Part shown: positions 31,979-41,036 of the stretch, piece after piece
Numbering within the stretch: position 1 is the stretch's first letter
Layout: every line of letters starts with the position of its first letter
Source of the DNA: Mesorhizobium terrae
GTDB taxonomy: Bacteria; Pseudomonadota; Alphaproteobacteria; Rhizobiales; Rhizobiaceae
Length of the DNA: 64,000 nucleotides
Assembly: GCF_008727715.1 (NCBI RefSeq)
Contig: NZ_CP044218.1
Location: forward strand, 4,543,501 to 4,607,500
Reading direction: 5' to 3'
Notes under the pieces: generated by a model
What the model was told of the DNA's origin: nothing
The model's input: only the letters and a program-made list of their open reading frames with translations
Databases searched by the model: none
Translations under genes and position numbers: made by a program

Positions 31979-34285
31979 ATGACAGCAAGCGGCGAAATGG
32001 CTGAGCAGGCCATCACATTGAGCGGATCATTGTTTCGACGAACCGGGGTGCAGGAAGCCAGGCGGCTGATGGCGCTGCCTGGCATCGTTGCGATCCTCGG
32101 CGCGCTGCTAATGGCCGGCATTTCCTTTGCGATTCTGGTCGGGGCAACGCCGATCGTGCCCGATAGAACGACGACGCTCTGGCTGATCGGCCTCAACGCG
32201 CTGTTCATCCTTTTCCTCGCCGCACTGATCGCCCGCGAGGCGCGGCGAATCATCATGGCGCGCCGCACCGGCAAGGCTGCATCGCGGCTGCATGTGCGTA
32301 TTGTGGCGATGTTCGGGCTGGTGGCAGCGGTGCCGGCGATCCTGGTCGCCATCATCGCCTCGATCACGCTCAACATCGGTCTTGATCGCTGGTTCGAAAT
32401 CCGCACCAAGACGATCATCAATTCATCGCTGTCGATCGCGGACGCCTATGTGCAGGAGAACGCCCGCAACCTGCAGGGCACGACGCTGTCCATGGCCTAT
32501 GATCTCGACAGCTCGCGGACGCTTTACGGGCTCGACCGCACCGGCTTCATCGACCTGATGAATAAGGAGGCTGTCGGGCGCGGCCTTGCCCATGCAGCGC
32601 TGGTCAATGCCGATGGCGGTTTCGTGCTCAGCGCCAAGACCAGTGCCGACTTCCCGATGCCGGAGCCGCCGAACGGTGCGGTCAAGGAAGCCCAGAATGG
32701 CACGCCGCTGCTGATCGAGCCACGCACGCGCAACATCATGGGCGCGATCATCAAGCTGAAGGAGATCGAGGGGCTCTATCTCTACACGATCCGTGTCGTC
32801 GATCCGGAAGTGATCAAGGCGCGTGAGATCGTCAGGGCCAATACGAGTGAATATAGTGGCCTTGAGGGCAATCGATCCTTCTCGCAGGTGGCATTCGCAC
32901 TGCCTTACCTGTCCTTGACACTGATCGTCATCCTGTCGGCGATCTGGACGGGCATCGCGGTGGCCGACCGTCTGGTGCGGCCGATCCGCCAACTGATCGG
33001 CGCCGCCGACGAGGTGGCGACCGGCAATCTCGACGTTTCGGTGCCGGTGCGTCAGTCCGACGGCGACGTTGCCTCGCTGGGCGAGACGTTCAACAACATG
33101 CTGTTCGAGCTGAAATCGCAGCGCAACGAAATCCTGACGGCCAAGGACCTCGCCGACGAGCGCCTCAGGTTCTCGGAGGCAGTGCTTGCCGGCGTGACAT
33201 CGGGCGTCATCGGCGTCGATCCGTTCGGCACCATCACCATCGTCAACAAGTCGGCCGAGGCAATGCTGGCCATGTCGTCGGATGCGGCGCTGGGACAGAA
33301 CTTGTCCGCAGCCTTGCCGCATGTCGGTCGGGTGCTCGAAATCGGTCGCAAGTCCGGCAAGCCGGTCTATCGTGAGCAAGTCACCTTCTTCCGTGCCGGC
33401 GCCGAGCGCACTTTCAACGTCCAGGTCACCATCGAGGAAGACCAGGATCAGGACTACGAGAGCGACAAGTCCTACGTCGTGACCGTGGACGACATCACCG
33501 ATCTTGTCACCGCGCAGCGCACCTCCGCCTGGGCTGACGTCGCGCGGCGCATCGCTCACGAGATCAAGAACCCGCTGACCCCGATCCAGCTCTCGGCCGA
33601 GCGCATTCGCCGCCGCTATGGCAAGGTCATCACCGAAGACCGCGAGGTCTTCGACCAGTGCACGGACACCATCATCAGGCAGGTCGAGGATATTGGCCGC
33701 ATGGTCGATGAGTTCTCAGCCTTCGCGCGCATGCCGAAGCCCGAGATGAAGGCGATCGACCTGCGCGAGCCGTTGCGCGAGGCGTCCTTCCTGGTGGAGG
33801 TCAGTCGCTCGGACATCGCTTTCGAGCGCGATTTCGGCGACCGCCCGCTCAAGGGTACCTTCGACAACCGCCTGCTGTCGCAGGCATTCGGCAATGTGAT
33901 CAAGAATGCCGCCGAAGCCATGGAAGGTATGCAGTTCGCTCCCGGTGGAAGCGGCGTGATCCGTATCCAGGCAACACCCAAGGACGGTTCGATCCGGGTG
34001 GACGTGATCGACAATGGCAAAGGCCTGCCGCGCGAGAATCGCCAGCGTCTGCTGGAGCCCTATATGACGACACGCGAGAAAGGCACCGGCCTTGGCCTCG
34101 CGATTGTCAAAAAGATCGTGGAAGACCATGGCGGCCGGCTGGAACTGCACGATGCGCCGGCCGACTTCCACGGCGGGCGAGGGGCGATGATCAGCATCAT
34201 CCTGCCTTCGAGCGGCGCCGCATCAGGTGGCCGCGGCATGGCGGAAAACGAACGAGAAACTGAGAAGGTCGGTAATGGCGTCTGA
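31979..34285 (+). CDS. ntrY: Sensor histidine kinase NtrY
   Basis: A 768-residue membrane kinase. Two or three N-terminal membrane segments (about residues 30-100), a periplasmic sensing region (about 125-290), another membrane segment near 310-330, a HAMP domain (near 335-390), a PAS domain, and the kinase core with the His in [21 protein letters not shown] and the HATPase boxes NAAEAMEG and GTGLGLAIVKKI. NtrYX responds to nitrogen or oxygen/redox state in related bacteria. ATG 31979 is chosen; ATG 31997 is an alternative. It overlaps ntrX by 11 bases. Confidence 0.94.
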   Translation: MTASGEMAEQAITLSGSLFRRTGVQEARRLMALPGIVAILGALLMAGISFAILVGATPIVPDRTTTLWLIGLNALFILFLAALIAREARRIIMARRTGKAASRLHVRIVAMFGLVAAVPAILVAIIASITLNIGLDRWFEIRTKTIINSSLSIADAYVQENARNLQGTTLSMAYDLDSSRTLYGLDRTGFIDLMNKEAVGRGLAHAALVNADGGFVLSAKTSADFPMPEPPNGAVKEAQNGTPLLIEPRTRNIMGAIIKLKEIEGLYLYTIRVVDPEVIKAREIVRANTSEYSGLEGNRSFSQVAFALPYLSLTLIVILSAIWTGIAVADRLVRPIRQLIGAADEVATGNLDVSVPVRQSDGDVASLGETFNNMLFELKSQRNEILTAKDLADERLRFSEAVLAGVTSGVIGVDPFGTITIVNKSAEAMLAMSSDAALGQNLSAALPHVGRVLEIGRKSGKPVYREQVTFFRAGAERTFNVQVTIEEDQDQDYESDKSYVVTVDDITDLVTAQRTSAWADVARRIAHEIKNPLTPIQLSAERIRRRYGKVITEDREVFDQCTDTIIRQVEDIGRMVDEFSAFARMPKPEMKAIDLREPLREASFLVEVSRSDIAFERDFGDRPLKGTFDNRLLSQAFGNVIKNAAEAMEGMQFAPGGSGVIRIQATPKDGSIRVDVIDNGKGLPRENRQRLLEPYMTTREKGTGLGLAIVKKIVEDHGGRLELHDAPADFHGGRGAMISIILPSSGAASGGRGMAENERETEKVGNGV

Positions 34286-35636
34286 TATTCTTGTCGTCGA
34301 CGACGAAGAAGACATCCGCGAACTGGTTGCCGGTATCCTGAGTGACGAGGGGCATGAAACGCGCACGGCCCACGATGCCGACAGCGCCTTGGCGGCGATC
34401 GCGGATCGCGCGCCGCGCTTGATCTTCCTCGACATCTGGCTGCAGGGTTCGCGTCTCGACGGTCTGGCGCTGCTGGACGAGATCAAGACGCTGCATCCCA
34501 ACCTGCCGGTGGTGATGATTTCCGGCCACGGCAACATCGAGACCGCCGTCTCGGCCATCCGGCGCGGTGCTTATGATTTCATCGAGAAACCGTTCAAGGC
34601 CGACCGGTTGATCCTCGTCGCCGAGCGCGCGCTGGAAACCTCCAAGCTCAAACGCGAGGTCTCGGATCTCAAGCAACGCAGCGGCGAGACGTTTGACCTG
34701 ATTGGTATGTCGTCAGCGATGAGCCAGTTGCGCCAGACAATCGAGCGCGTGGCGCCGACCAACAGCCGCATCATGATCATCGGCCCCTCCGGTTCCGGCA
34801 AGGAATTGGCGGCCCGCGCGATCCATGCGCTGTCGGCCCGCAAAAGCGGACCGTTCGTGACGTTGAGCGCCGCCAACATCACGCCAGAGCGCATGGAGAT
34901 CGAGCTATTCGGCACCGAATCGAACGGCACCGAGCGCAAGGTCGGTGCGCTGGAGGAGGCACATCGCGGCATTCTCTACATCGATGAAGTGGCCGACATG
35001 CCGCGCGAGACCCAGAACAAGATCCTGCGCGTTCTGGTCGAGCAACAGTTCGAGCGTGTGGGTGGCACCAAGCGCGTGAAGGTGGATGTCCGTATCATTT
35101 CCTCGACGGCACAGAACCTCGAGGCGATGATCGCCGAGGGTCGTTTCCGCGAAGACCTCTACCACCGTCTGGCCGTCGTGCCGGTCTCGGTGCCCGGGCT
35201 TGCCGAGCGGCGCGAGGACATTCCCTATCTGGTCGACACTTTCGTCAAGCAGATCGCCAGGCAAGCGGGTATCAAGCCGCGCCGCATCGGCGACGATGCC
35301 TTGGCTGTGCTGCAGGCCCATAACTGGCCGGGCAATGTGCGCCAGCTGCGCAACAACATTGAACGGCTGATGATTTTGGCACGTGGCGACGATGTCGAGG
35401 TGCCGATCACCGCGGAACTGTTGCCGTCGGAAATCGGCGACGTGATGCCGCGTACGCCCAACCAGTCGGACCAGCACATCATGGCGCTGCCGTTGCGCGA
35501 GGCGCGCGAGCAATTCGAGAAGGACTATCTGATCGCCCAGATCAACCGCTTCGGCGGTAACATCTCCAAGACCGCCGAATTCATCGGCATGGAGCGCTCC
35601 GCTCTGCACCGCAAGCTGAAGTCGCTGGGTGTCTGA
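34275..35636 (+). CDS. ntrX: Response regulator NtrX
   Basis: A 453-residue regulator paired with NtrY. The receiver has Asp53 in IFLDIWLQGS. The AAA+ domain has an intact Walker A GPSGSGKE (170-177) and a Walker B-like GILYIDEVADM. At the position of the sigma-54-contact loop it reads GTESNGTER instead of GAFTGA, so it probably does not act with sigma-54. A Fis-type HTH is at the end (NISKTAEFIGMERSALHRKLKSL). It overlaps ntrY. Confidence 0.95.
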   Translation: MASDILVVDDEEDIRELVAGILSDEGHETRTAHDADSALAAIADRAPRLIFLDIWLQGSRLDGLALLDEIKTLHPNLPVVMISGHGNIETAVSAIRRGAYDFIEKPFKADRLILVAERALETSKLKREVSDLKQRSGETFDLIGMSSAMSQLRQTIERVAPTNSRIMIIGPSGSGKELAARAIHALSARKSGPFVTLSAANITPERMEIELFGTESNGTERKVGALEEAHRGILYIDEVADMPRETQNKILRVLVEQQFERVGGTKRVKVDVRIISSTAQNLEAMIAEGRFREDLYHRLAVVPVSVPGLAERREDIPYLVDTFVKQIARQAGIKPRRIGDDALAVLQAHNWPGNVRQLRNNIERLMILARGDDVEVPITAELLPSEIGDVMPRTPNQSDQHIMALPLREAREQFEKDYLIAQINRFGGNISKTAEFIGMERSALHRKLKSLGV

Positions 35637-35736
35637 TTATCCGCCGGCCGCTGCCACGGCCGGCTGGACCATGCCATTGTTCGATACGCGACCACCGGAA
35701 TCGCGTAAGAAAGCCTAATATTTCAGAGGGTTCGCC

Positions 35737-36600
35737 ATGCCGCGCATTGCCTATGTCAACGGACGCTATGTCGCGCACCGTGACGCCGCCGTGCATATTG
35801 AGGATCGCGGTTATCAGTTCGCAGACGGCGTCTACGAGGTGTGCGAGGTCGCGCGCGGCTTCATCGTCGACATGACCCGTCATCTTGAGCGCCTCGACAG
35901 GTCGTTGCGGGAACTGGCCATGGCATGGCCGGTCGACCGCAAGGCGCTGGCGATTATCGTTCGCGAAGTGGTACGCCGCAATCGCGTGGTCAACGGGCTG
36001 GTTTATCTGCAGGTGACGCGCGGCGTCGCTCCGCGCGATCACGTCTTCCCCTCGCCGGATACACCGTCCTCGCTGGTGGTGACGGCGAAGCGGGTCGATC
36101 CCGCCGCATCCGCCAGGAAGGCCGAGTCCGGCGTGAAGGTGATCACGGTTCCGGAGAACCGCTGGGAGCGCGTCGACATCAAGACCATTGGGCTGCTGCC
36201 CAACGTCCTGGCCAAGCAGAAAGCCAAGGAGGCCGGCGCGCAGGAGGCCTGGTTTGTCGATCCCGATGGTACCGTCAAGGAAGGCGGCTCGACCAACGCA
36301 TGGATCGTGACCCGGGACGGCGCGCTGGTAACGCGGCCGGCCGACACGGGAATCCTGCGCGGCATCACCCGCACGACGATCTTCGACGTCGCAGCCAAGC
36401 TTGGCCTGCGAATCGAGGAACGGGCGTTCACGGTCGATGAGGCGAAAACGGCGCGCGAAGCCTTTGTCAGTTCGGCAACCCTGATCGCCATGCCGGTTGT
36501 AGCCATCGACGGTCAGGCCGTTGCCAACGGCCACCCTGGATCGGTAACACTTTCGTTGAGACAAGCGTTTTTTGACGTTGCGGAAAAAAGTCCGGCCTGA
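35737..36600 (+). CDS. dat: D-amino-acid transaminase
   Basis: A 287-residue fold-type IV PLP enzyme. The PLP-binding Lys is Lys149 (VDIKTIGLLPNVLAKQ). The N-terminal YVNGRYVAHRDAAVHIEDRGYQFADGVYE region (residues 6-34) and the GGSTNAWIV cofactor loop near 187 match D-alanine aminotransferase more than branched-chain aminotransferase. It can interconvert D-Ala and D-Glu for peptidoglycan. It lies between ntrX and hfq, a conserved neighbourhood in rhizobia. Confidence 0.92.
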   Translation: MPRIAYVNGRYVAHRDAAVHIEDRGYQFADGVYEVCEVARGFIVDMTRHLERLDRSLRELAMAWPVDRKALAIIVREVVRRNRVVNGLVYLQVTRGVAPRDHVFPSPDTPSSLVVTAKRVDPAASARKAESGVKVITVPENRWERVDIKTIGLLPNVLAKQKAKEAGAQEAWFVDPDGTVKEGGSTNAWIVTRDGALVTRPADTGILRGITRTTIFDVAAKLGLRIEERAFTVDEAKTAREAFVSSATLIAMPVVAIDGQAVANGHPGSVTLSLRQAFFDVAEKSPA

Positions 36601-36642
36601 TAACCGGCACAACAGGAATGGACATCAATATATCTCGTTCTA

Positions 36643-36663
36643 CTTGTCGTTGTTGACGACAAG
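36643..36663. repeat. Hairpin between dat and hfq
   Basis: CTTGTCGT (36643-36650) and ACGACAAG (36656-36663) form a perfect 8-base stem with loop TGTTG. No T-run follows. A TTGACA-like element starts at 36677, so the hairpin sits at or just before a possible hfq promoter. Confidence 0.45.
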
Positions 36664-36744
36664 CATGTCTGCAAGCTTGACATACGCCGAGTATTTTGGC
36701 GCATTGGCATGCATACCGAAGGGGATCGGCGAAAGATAAGAACA

Positions 36745-36990
36745 ATGGCAGAGCGTTCGCAAAATCTTCAGGACCTATTCCTGAACTCGGTGCGCAAGAG
36801 CAAGAACCCACTGACGATCTTCCTCATCAACGGAGTGAAGTTGACCGGGGTCGTGACCTCGTTCGACAATTTCTGCGTATTGCTGCGGCGTGACGGGCAT
36901 TCCCAGCTCGTTTACAAACATGCCATTTCCACGATCATGCCGAGCCAACCGGTTCAGATGTTCGATGGTGAGGAAAGCCAAGGCGGCTAA
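36745..36990 (+). CDS. hfq: RNA chaperone Hfq
   Basis: An 81-residue Sm-like protein that forms hexamers and helps small RNAs pair with mRNAs. The Sm1 motif runs through [20 protein letters not shown], the Sm2 motif is [10 protein letters not shown], and the N-terminus [17 protein letters not shown] is standard. The C-terminal tail is short, as usual in alphaproteobacteria. ATG 36745 is chosen over an in-frame ATG at 36709 because the family starts at MAER(S/A)QNLQD. hflX follows without a gap. Confidence 0.97.
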   Translation: MAERSQNLQDLFLNSVRKSKNPLTIFLINGVKLTGVVTSFDNFCVLLRRDGHSQLVYKHAISTIMPSQPVQMFDGEESQGG

Positions 36991-38379
36991 TTGACCAAGC
37001 AAGGTGACGCGGGCCGCAAAGGCCGCGGACAATCAACAGACGTTAAGGGCGAGGGCGGCGACAAAGCCACCCGCGCCCTCGTCATTGTGCCCGTGCTGCC
37101 GAATCATCCCAGGCAGGAGGACGACAGCGGCCGGGTGCGACTGGCACGGTCGCCCGAGGCGCGGCTCGATGAAGCCGTCGGCCTGACCCGCGCCATCGAT
37201 CTCGATCCAGTCCAGACTTCAATCACCATTGTCGCGGAACCGCGACCGGCGACCCTGCTCGGCTCGGGCAAGGTTTCTGAACTGGCAGAGGCGGTCAAGG
37301 ACAAGCACGCGGAACTGGCCATCATCGACCATCCGCTCACTCCGGTGCAGCAGCGCAATCTGGAGAAGGAATTGAACGTCAAGGTGTTGGACCGCACCGG
37401 TCTCATCCTTGAGATTTTCGGCGAGCGCGCCCGCACCAAGGAAGGCACGCTGCAGGTCGAACTCGCACATCTCAACTACCAGAAGGGCCGGCTGGTGCGC
37501 AGCTGGACCCACCTTGAGCGCCAGCGTGGCGGCGCCGGTTTTCTGGGCGGCCCGGGCGAAACGCAGATCGAGGCCGACCGCCGTGCCCTGCAAGAGAAGA
37601 TCATCCGGCTGAAGCGTGAATTGGAGACGGTGCGGCGCACGCGCGATCTGCATCGGGCCAAACGCAAGAAGGTGCCTTTTCCCGTGGTTGCCATCGTCGG
37701 CTACACCAATGCCGGCAAGTCGACCCTGTTCAACCTGTTGACGGGGGCGGGGGTGTTGGCAGAGGACATGTTGTTCGCGACGCTCGATCCCACGCTGCGC
37801 CGTGTACGGCTGCCGCATGGCACACCGGTAATTCTGTCTGACACGGTCGGCTTCATCTCCGATCTGCCGACACATCTGGTGGCGGCCTTCCGAGCGACGT
37901 TGGAAGAGGTGGTGGAGGCCGATCTTGTAATTCACTTGCGCGATATTTCGGACCCGGACACTGCCGCGCAGGCCGAGGATGTGGAACGCATCCTGGCCGA
38001 TCTTGGTGTGGATGCCGCCAACACCGACCGTGTCGTCGAGGTCTGGAACAAGATCGACCTGCTAGACGAAGGCAATCGCGACCGCCTGCTGGCGGAGAGC
38101 GCCGACGGCAGGCGTCCGCCGGTTGCCATTTCCGCGGTGACGGGCGAAGGCATCGATGCACTTAAGTCGCTGATCGAGACCCGCGTGTCGGGTGAATTGC
38201 AGCGGGTCGAAGTCACCTTGCAGCCGGCACAGCTTGGGCTGGTCGACTGGCTCTATCGCAACGGCGACGTTGTTGCGCGCACCGACAACGAGGACGGCAG
38301 CGTTTTACTTTCGCTGATGGCGACGGAAAGCGCGCGGGAAGAGATCGAAGGTCGCCTGCATCGCCGGATCCAAGGCTAG
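36991..38379 (+). CDS. hflX: Ribosome-associated GTPase HflX
   Basis: A 462-residue GTPase that rescues or splits stalled 70S ribosomes, notably in stress. The N-terminal HflX domain includes LGSGKVSELAEAVK and a helical arm (WTHLERQRGGAGFLGG, then GPGETQIEADRR). The G domain shows GYTNAGKSTLFNLLTG, DTVGFISDLPTHLV and WNKIDLLDE. The start is TTG directly after the hfq stop codon, so it is probably translated by coupling to hfq. Confidence 0.95.
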   Translation: MTKQGDAGRKGRGQSTDVKGEGGDKATRALVIVPVLPNHPRQEDDSGRVRLARSPEARLDEAVGLTRAIDLDPVQTSITIVAEPRPATLLGSGKVSELAEAVKDKHAELAIIDHPLTPVQQRNLEKELNVKVLDRTGLILEIFGERARTKEGTLQVELAHLNYQKGRLVRSWTHLERQRGGAGFLGGPGETQIEADRRALQEKIIRLKRELETVRRTRDLHRAKRKKVPFPVVAIVGYTNAGKSTLFNLLTGAGVLAEDMLFATLDPTLRRVRLPHGTPVILSDTVGFISDLPTHLVAAFRATLEEVVEADLVIHLRDISDPDTAAQAEDVERILADLGVDAANTDRVVEVWNKIDLLDEGNRDRLLAESADGRRPPVAISAVTGEGIDALKSLIETRVSGELQRVEVTLQPAQLGLVDWLYRNGDVVARTDNEDGSVLLSLMATESAREEIEGRLHRRIQG

Positions 38380-38420
38380 CTTGCGCTCGCTATAGCCATT
38401 TCGCCAGGATTAGTCGTCGT

Positions 38421-39245
38421 TTAGGGCTCGCTCTTGGCTTTCTGCCAGAGCGCTTCCATTTCATCCAATGTCGCCTGCTCCAGGCTGCCGCCTGACTGGT
38501 CCAGCGTCCGTTCCACATAGTGAAAGCGTTTGCGGAATTTATCGTTGGTGCCGGCGAGCGCGGCCTCCGAATCGACCTTGAGATGACGGCCGAGATTGAC
38601 GACGGCGAACAGCATGTCGCCGAATTCGTCCTTGATCGAGGCGGTGTCGCCCTTGGCAAGTGCTTCGCGCAGTTCGGCGACCTCTTCCTCGATCTTGTCG
38701 AGGATCGGAGCGGCCTCGCTCCAATCGAAACCGACACGGGCCGCTTTCTCCTGCAGCTTCAACGCCCGGGTGAGAGCGGGCAGGGCGACCGGCACGGAAT
38801 CCAGGAACCCGTTGCCATGATCCTCGGGGTCCTGCCCGCGCTCCAGTCGGGCGGCGCGACGCTCCGCCTTCTCCTCGGCCTTGATCTTTTCCCACATGCC
38901 CTTGGCCATGCCGGCATCGCGCGCCTCTTGGTCGCCGAAGACGTGCGGGTGGCGGCGGATCATCTTCCTGGTGATGGCTTCGACCACATCGCCGAAAGCA
39001 AATTCACCTTCTTCGTCAGCCATTTGCGCGTGATAGACAACCTGAAGCAGGAGGTCGCCGAGTTCCTCGCGCAGGTTGTCCATGTCGTCGCGGGCGATGG
39101 CATCCGCCACCTCGTAGGCTTCCTCGATCGTGTAAGGCGCGATGGTAGAAAAGGTCTGCTCGACATCCCACGGGCAGCCGGTGACCGGCGCGCGCAGCGC
39201 CGCCATGATTTCGATGAGGCGGGAGATGTCCTTGGAGGGCTTCAT
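38421..39245 (-). CDS. mazG: Nucleoside triphosphate pyrophosphohydrolase MazG
   Basis: A 274-residue enzyme with two MazG domains: residues about 20-125 (EEAYEVADAIARDDMDNLREELGDLLLQVVYHA, split here into its two helices EEAYE and EELGD) and about 165-255 (EEVAELREALAKG, DEFGDMLFAVV). It removes abnormal or excess nucleoside triphosphates. It is convergent with hflX; only 41 bases separate the stops and no clear terminator is seen between them. Confidence 0.95.
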   Translation of the reverse strand: MKPSKDISRLIEIMAALRAPVTGCPWDVEQTFSTIAPYTIEEAYEVADAIARDDMDNLREELGDLLLQVVYHAQMADEEGEFAFGDVVEAITRKMIRRHPHVFGDQEARDAGMAKGMWEKIKAEEKAERRAARLERGQDPEDHGNGFLDSVPVALPALTRALKLQEKAARVGFDWSEAAPILDKIEEEVAELREALAKGDTASIKDEFGDMLFAVVNLGRHLKVDSEAALAGTNDKFRKRFHYVERTLDQSGGSLEQATLDEMEALWQKAKSEP

Positions 39246-39336
39246 GGCCGGATGCTAGCCCGCGCTCGGCAAAACGGCCAATGCCGGTATGTGGCATTGG
39301 CCGTTTGTCCACAGTCTGGCTGACTGTCGCGGCAGC

Positions 39337-40521
39337 CTAGTCGAGCACTGAAACGATCGCCTTGGCGAGCTTGTCCAGCCCATCCTCAGGTAGACCCGCT
39401 ACGTTGATGCGGCTGTCACCAACCATATAGACGCCGTGTTCGGCCCGGAGCCGCTCAACCTGGTCTTCGCGCAGGCCGAGGCGCGAGAACATGCCGCGAT
39501 GCTCGGCGATGAAGTCGAAGCGATCGGAATTGGACTGGCGGCGCAACGCCTCGGCGAAGGCGACGCGCAGTCGCAGCATGCGCTGGCGCATTTCCTCAAG
39601 CTCGGCTTCCCAATCGGCTCGCAGGTCCTTGTCTTCGAGGACGATACGGACCGCCGCCGCACCGTGATCCGGCGGCATGGAATAGAGCGTGCGGGCTGCG
39701 GCCAGCATGTGGCCTTGGGCCATGTCAGCTTCCGGGCCAGTCCTGCCCATGATCATCGCCGCGCCAACGCGGTCGCGATAGACGGCAAAGTTCTTGGAAC
39801 AGCTGGCCGCGACCAGCATTTCCGGCACCTTGCCCGCGACGATGCGCAGACCGGCTGCATCGGCCTCAAGGCCTTCGCCAAACCCCTGGTAAGCGATGTC
39901 GACGAAAGGCAGCAGGCCGCGCGCTACCAGCAGGTCCGCCACTTCGGCCCATTGAGCCGCTGTCAGATTGGCGCCGGTCGGGTTGTGGCAGCACCCGTGC
40001 AAAAGCACGGCATCGCCGCTCTTGGCTTCCTTCAACGCCGCCAGCATGGCGTCGAAGCGCACGGTGCCGCTTTCCGCATCGAAATAGGGGTATTCCCGGA
40101 CAGTCAGGCCGGCGCCGCGCATCATGGGGATGTGGTTCGGCCAGGTCGGGTTGGAAATCCACACCACGGCATCCGGCCTGGTGCGCTTGAGAAGCTCGGC
40201 CGCCAGGCGCAGCGCACCGGAGCCGCCCGGCGCTTGCGCGGAGCGAATGCGTGTGACGTCGGCGCTCTTACCGAATACGAGATCCGCCATTGCGGCGTTG
40301 AAAGCAAGGTCGCCGGCCAGACCGAGATAGGTCTTGGTGTCCTGCGTCTCCAGCAGGCGCTTTTCAGCCGCGCGTACGGCGCGCATCACCACGGTCTTGC
40401 CCGCGCGGTCCTTGTAGACGCCGACGCCGAGATCGACTTTGTCGGTGCGCGGGTCCGCGCGATAAAGGCCGATCAGGGCCAGGATCTTGTCTGTCGGCGC
40501 GGGCTGCAAGTCTTCGAACAT
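39337..40521 (-). CDS. tyrB: Aromatic-amino-acid / aspartate aminotransferase (class I)
   Basis: A 394-residue PLP aminotransferase. It starts MFEDLQPAPTDKILALIGLY, has LGVGVYKD near residue 31, SNPTWPNH at 123, CCHNPTGANLT near 177 and the PLP Lys243 in SCSKNFAVYRDRVG. The length and motifs fit the tyrosine/aspartate aminotransferase Ia branch. ATG 40521 is chosen on family alignment; ATG 40536 gives five more residues. The exact substrate (tyrosine, phenylalanine or aspartate) is not fixed by the sequence. Confidence 0.9.
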   Translation of the reverse strand: MFEDLQPAPTDKILALIGLYRADPRTDKVDLGVGVYKDRAGKTVVMRAVRAAEKRLLETQDTKTYLGLAGDLAFNAAMADLVFGKSADVTRIRSAQAPGGSGALRLAAELLKRTRPDAVVWISNPTWPNHIPMMRGAGLTVREYPYFDAESGTVRFDAMLAALKEAKSGDAVLLHGCCHNPTGANLTAAQWAEVADLLVARGLLPFVDIAYQGFGEGLEADAAGLRIVAGKVPEMLVAASCSKNFAVYRDRVGAAMIMGRTGPEADMAQGHMLAAARTLYSMPPDHGAAAVRIVLEDKDLRADWEAELEEMRQRMLRLRVAFAEALRRQSNSDRFDFIAEHRGMFSRLGLREDQVERLRAEHGVYMVGDSRINVAGLPEDGLDKLAKAIVSVLD

Positions 40522-40750
40522 CGGAGCGGGTTCCATCGTATAGCGCCGCCGGGCGGGCGCGGCGCTGTGATACGAAAAATGCCCGGGTATCGCCAGAGTT
40601 TTTGCATTGGCCGCCAAAGCGAACGGCCAGAAAGGACGATGCGGATATTGGAGCGCGCCTAACCGCGCCGCATGGCAATTTCGCGGAACAAAGTTCGAAG
40701 CCGTCGAGGCATCTGAGAAAGCCATGCTATCGCTTCGTCAAAAATAGCAA

Positions 40751-40778
40751 TCGACAAAATCTACTGAGTTTATAGACT
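40751..40778 (+). promoter_or_regulatory. Possible promoter of the small membrane protein gene
   Basis: TCGACA (40751-40756), a 16-base spacer and TAGACT (40773-40778) resemble a sigma-70 promoter and end 20 bases before the GTG start of the small gene. A moderate match; inference only. Confidence 0.35.
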
Positions 40779-40797
40779 AAAGGAAATGGAGGACGCT

Positions 40798-40950
40798 GTG
40801 GCGCATTTCCAAATCCAGACCGCCGGTCGCAAGACCCGCAAGAATAGCAGCCCAGCAGCGCCGGCTCTTGCAGGTGCGTTCGCGCCTTATGCGGTGTTCG
40901 CCATATCCTTCCTCTTTGCCGGCGCCTTTGTCCTCGGCCTCGTGCACTGA
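40798..40950 (+). CDS. Small single-span membrane protein of 50 residues (hypothetical)
   Basis: A short reading frame starting at GTG with an excellent ribosome site, GGAGG at 40788-40792, 5 bases upstream. An in-frame ATG at 40786 is possible but has a poor site. The product has a basic N-terminus (TAGRKTRKNSS), an Ala/Pro hinge and a C-terminal hydrophobic span (YAVFAISFLFAGAFVLGLV) ending in His. That layout predicts an inner-membrane protein with a positive cytoplasmic tail. It has its own terminator (40957-40987). I do not recognise a family. Confidence 0.6.
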   Translation: MAHFQIQTAGRKTRKNSSPAAPALAGAFAPYAVFAISFLFAGAFVLGLVH

Positions 40951-40956
40951 GGCTCT

Positions 40957-40987
40957 CGCCAGGCAGCCTGCAAGCGTCTGGCGTTTT
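40957..40987 (+). terminator. Terminator after the small membrane protein gene
   Basis: CGCCAG (40957-40962) pairs with CTGGCG (40978-40983), followed by TTTT. It starts 7 bases past the stop of the small gene and before the monooxygenase gene. Confidence 0.6.
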
Positions 40988-41036
40988 GTAGGAGTTGAAT
41001 CACCCGCCTGTCAGCCACAACAAGGGAGAAGTTGTG

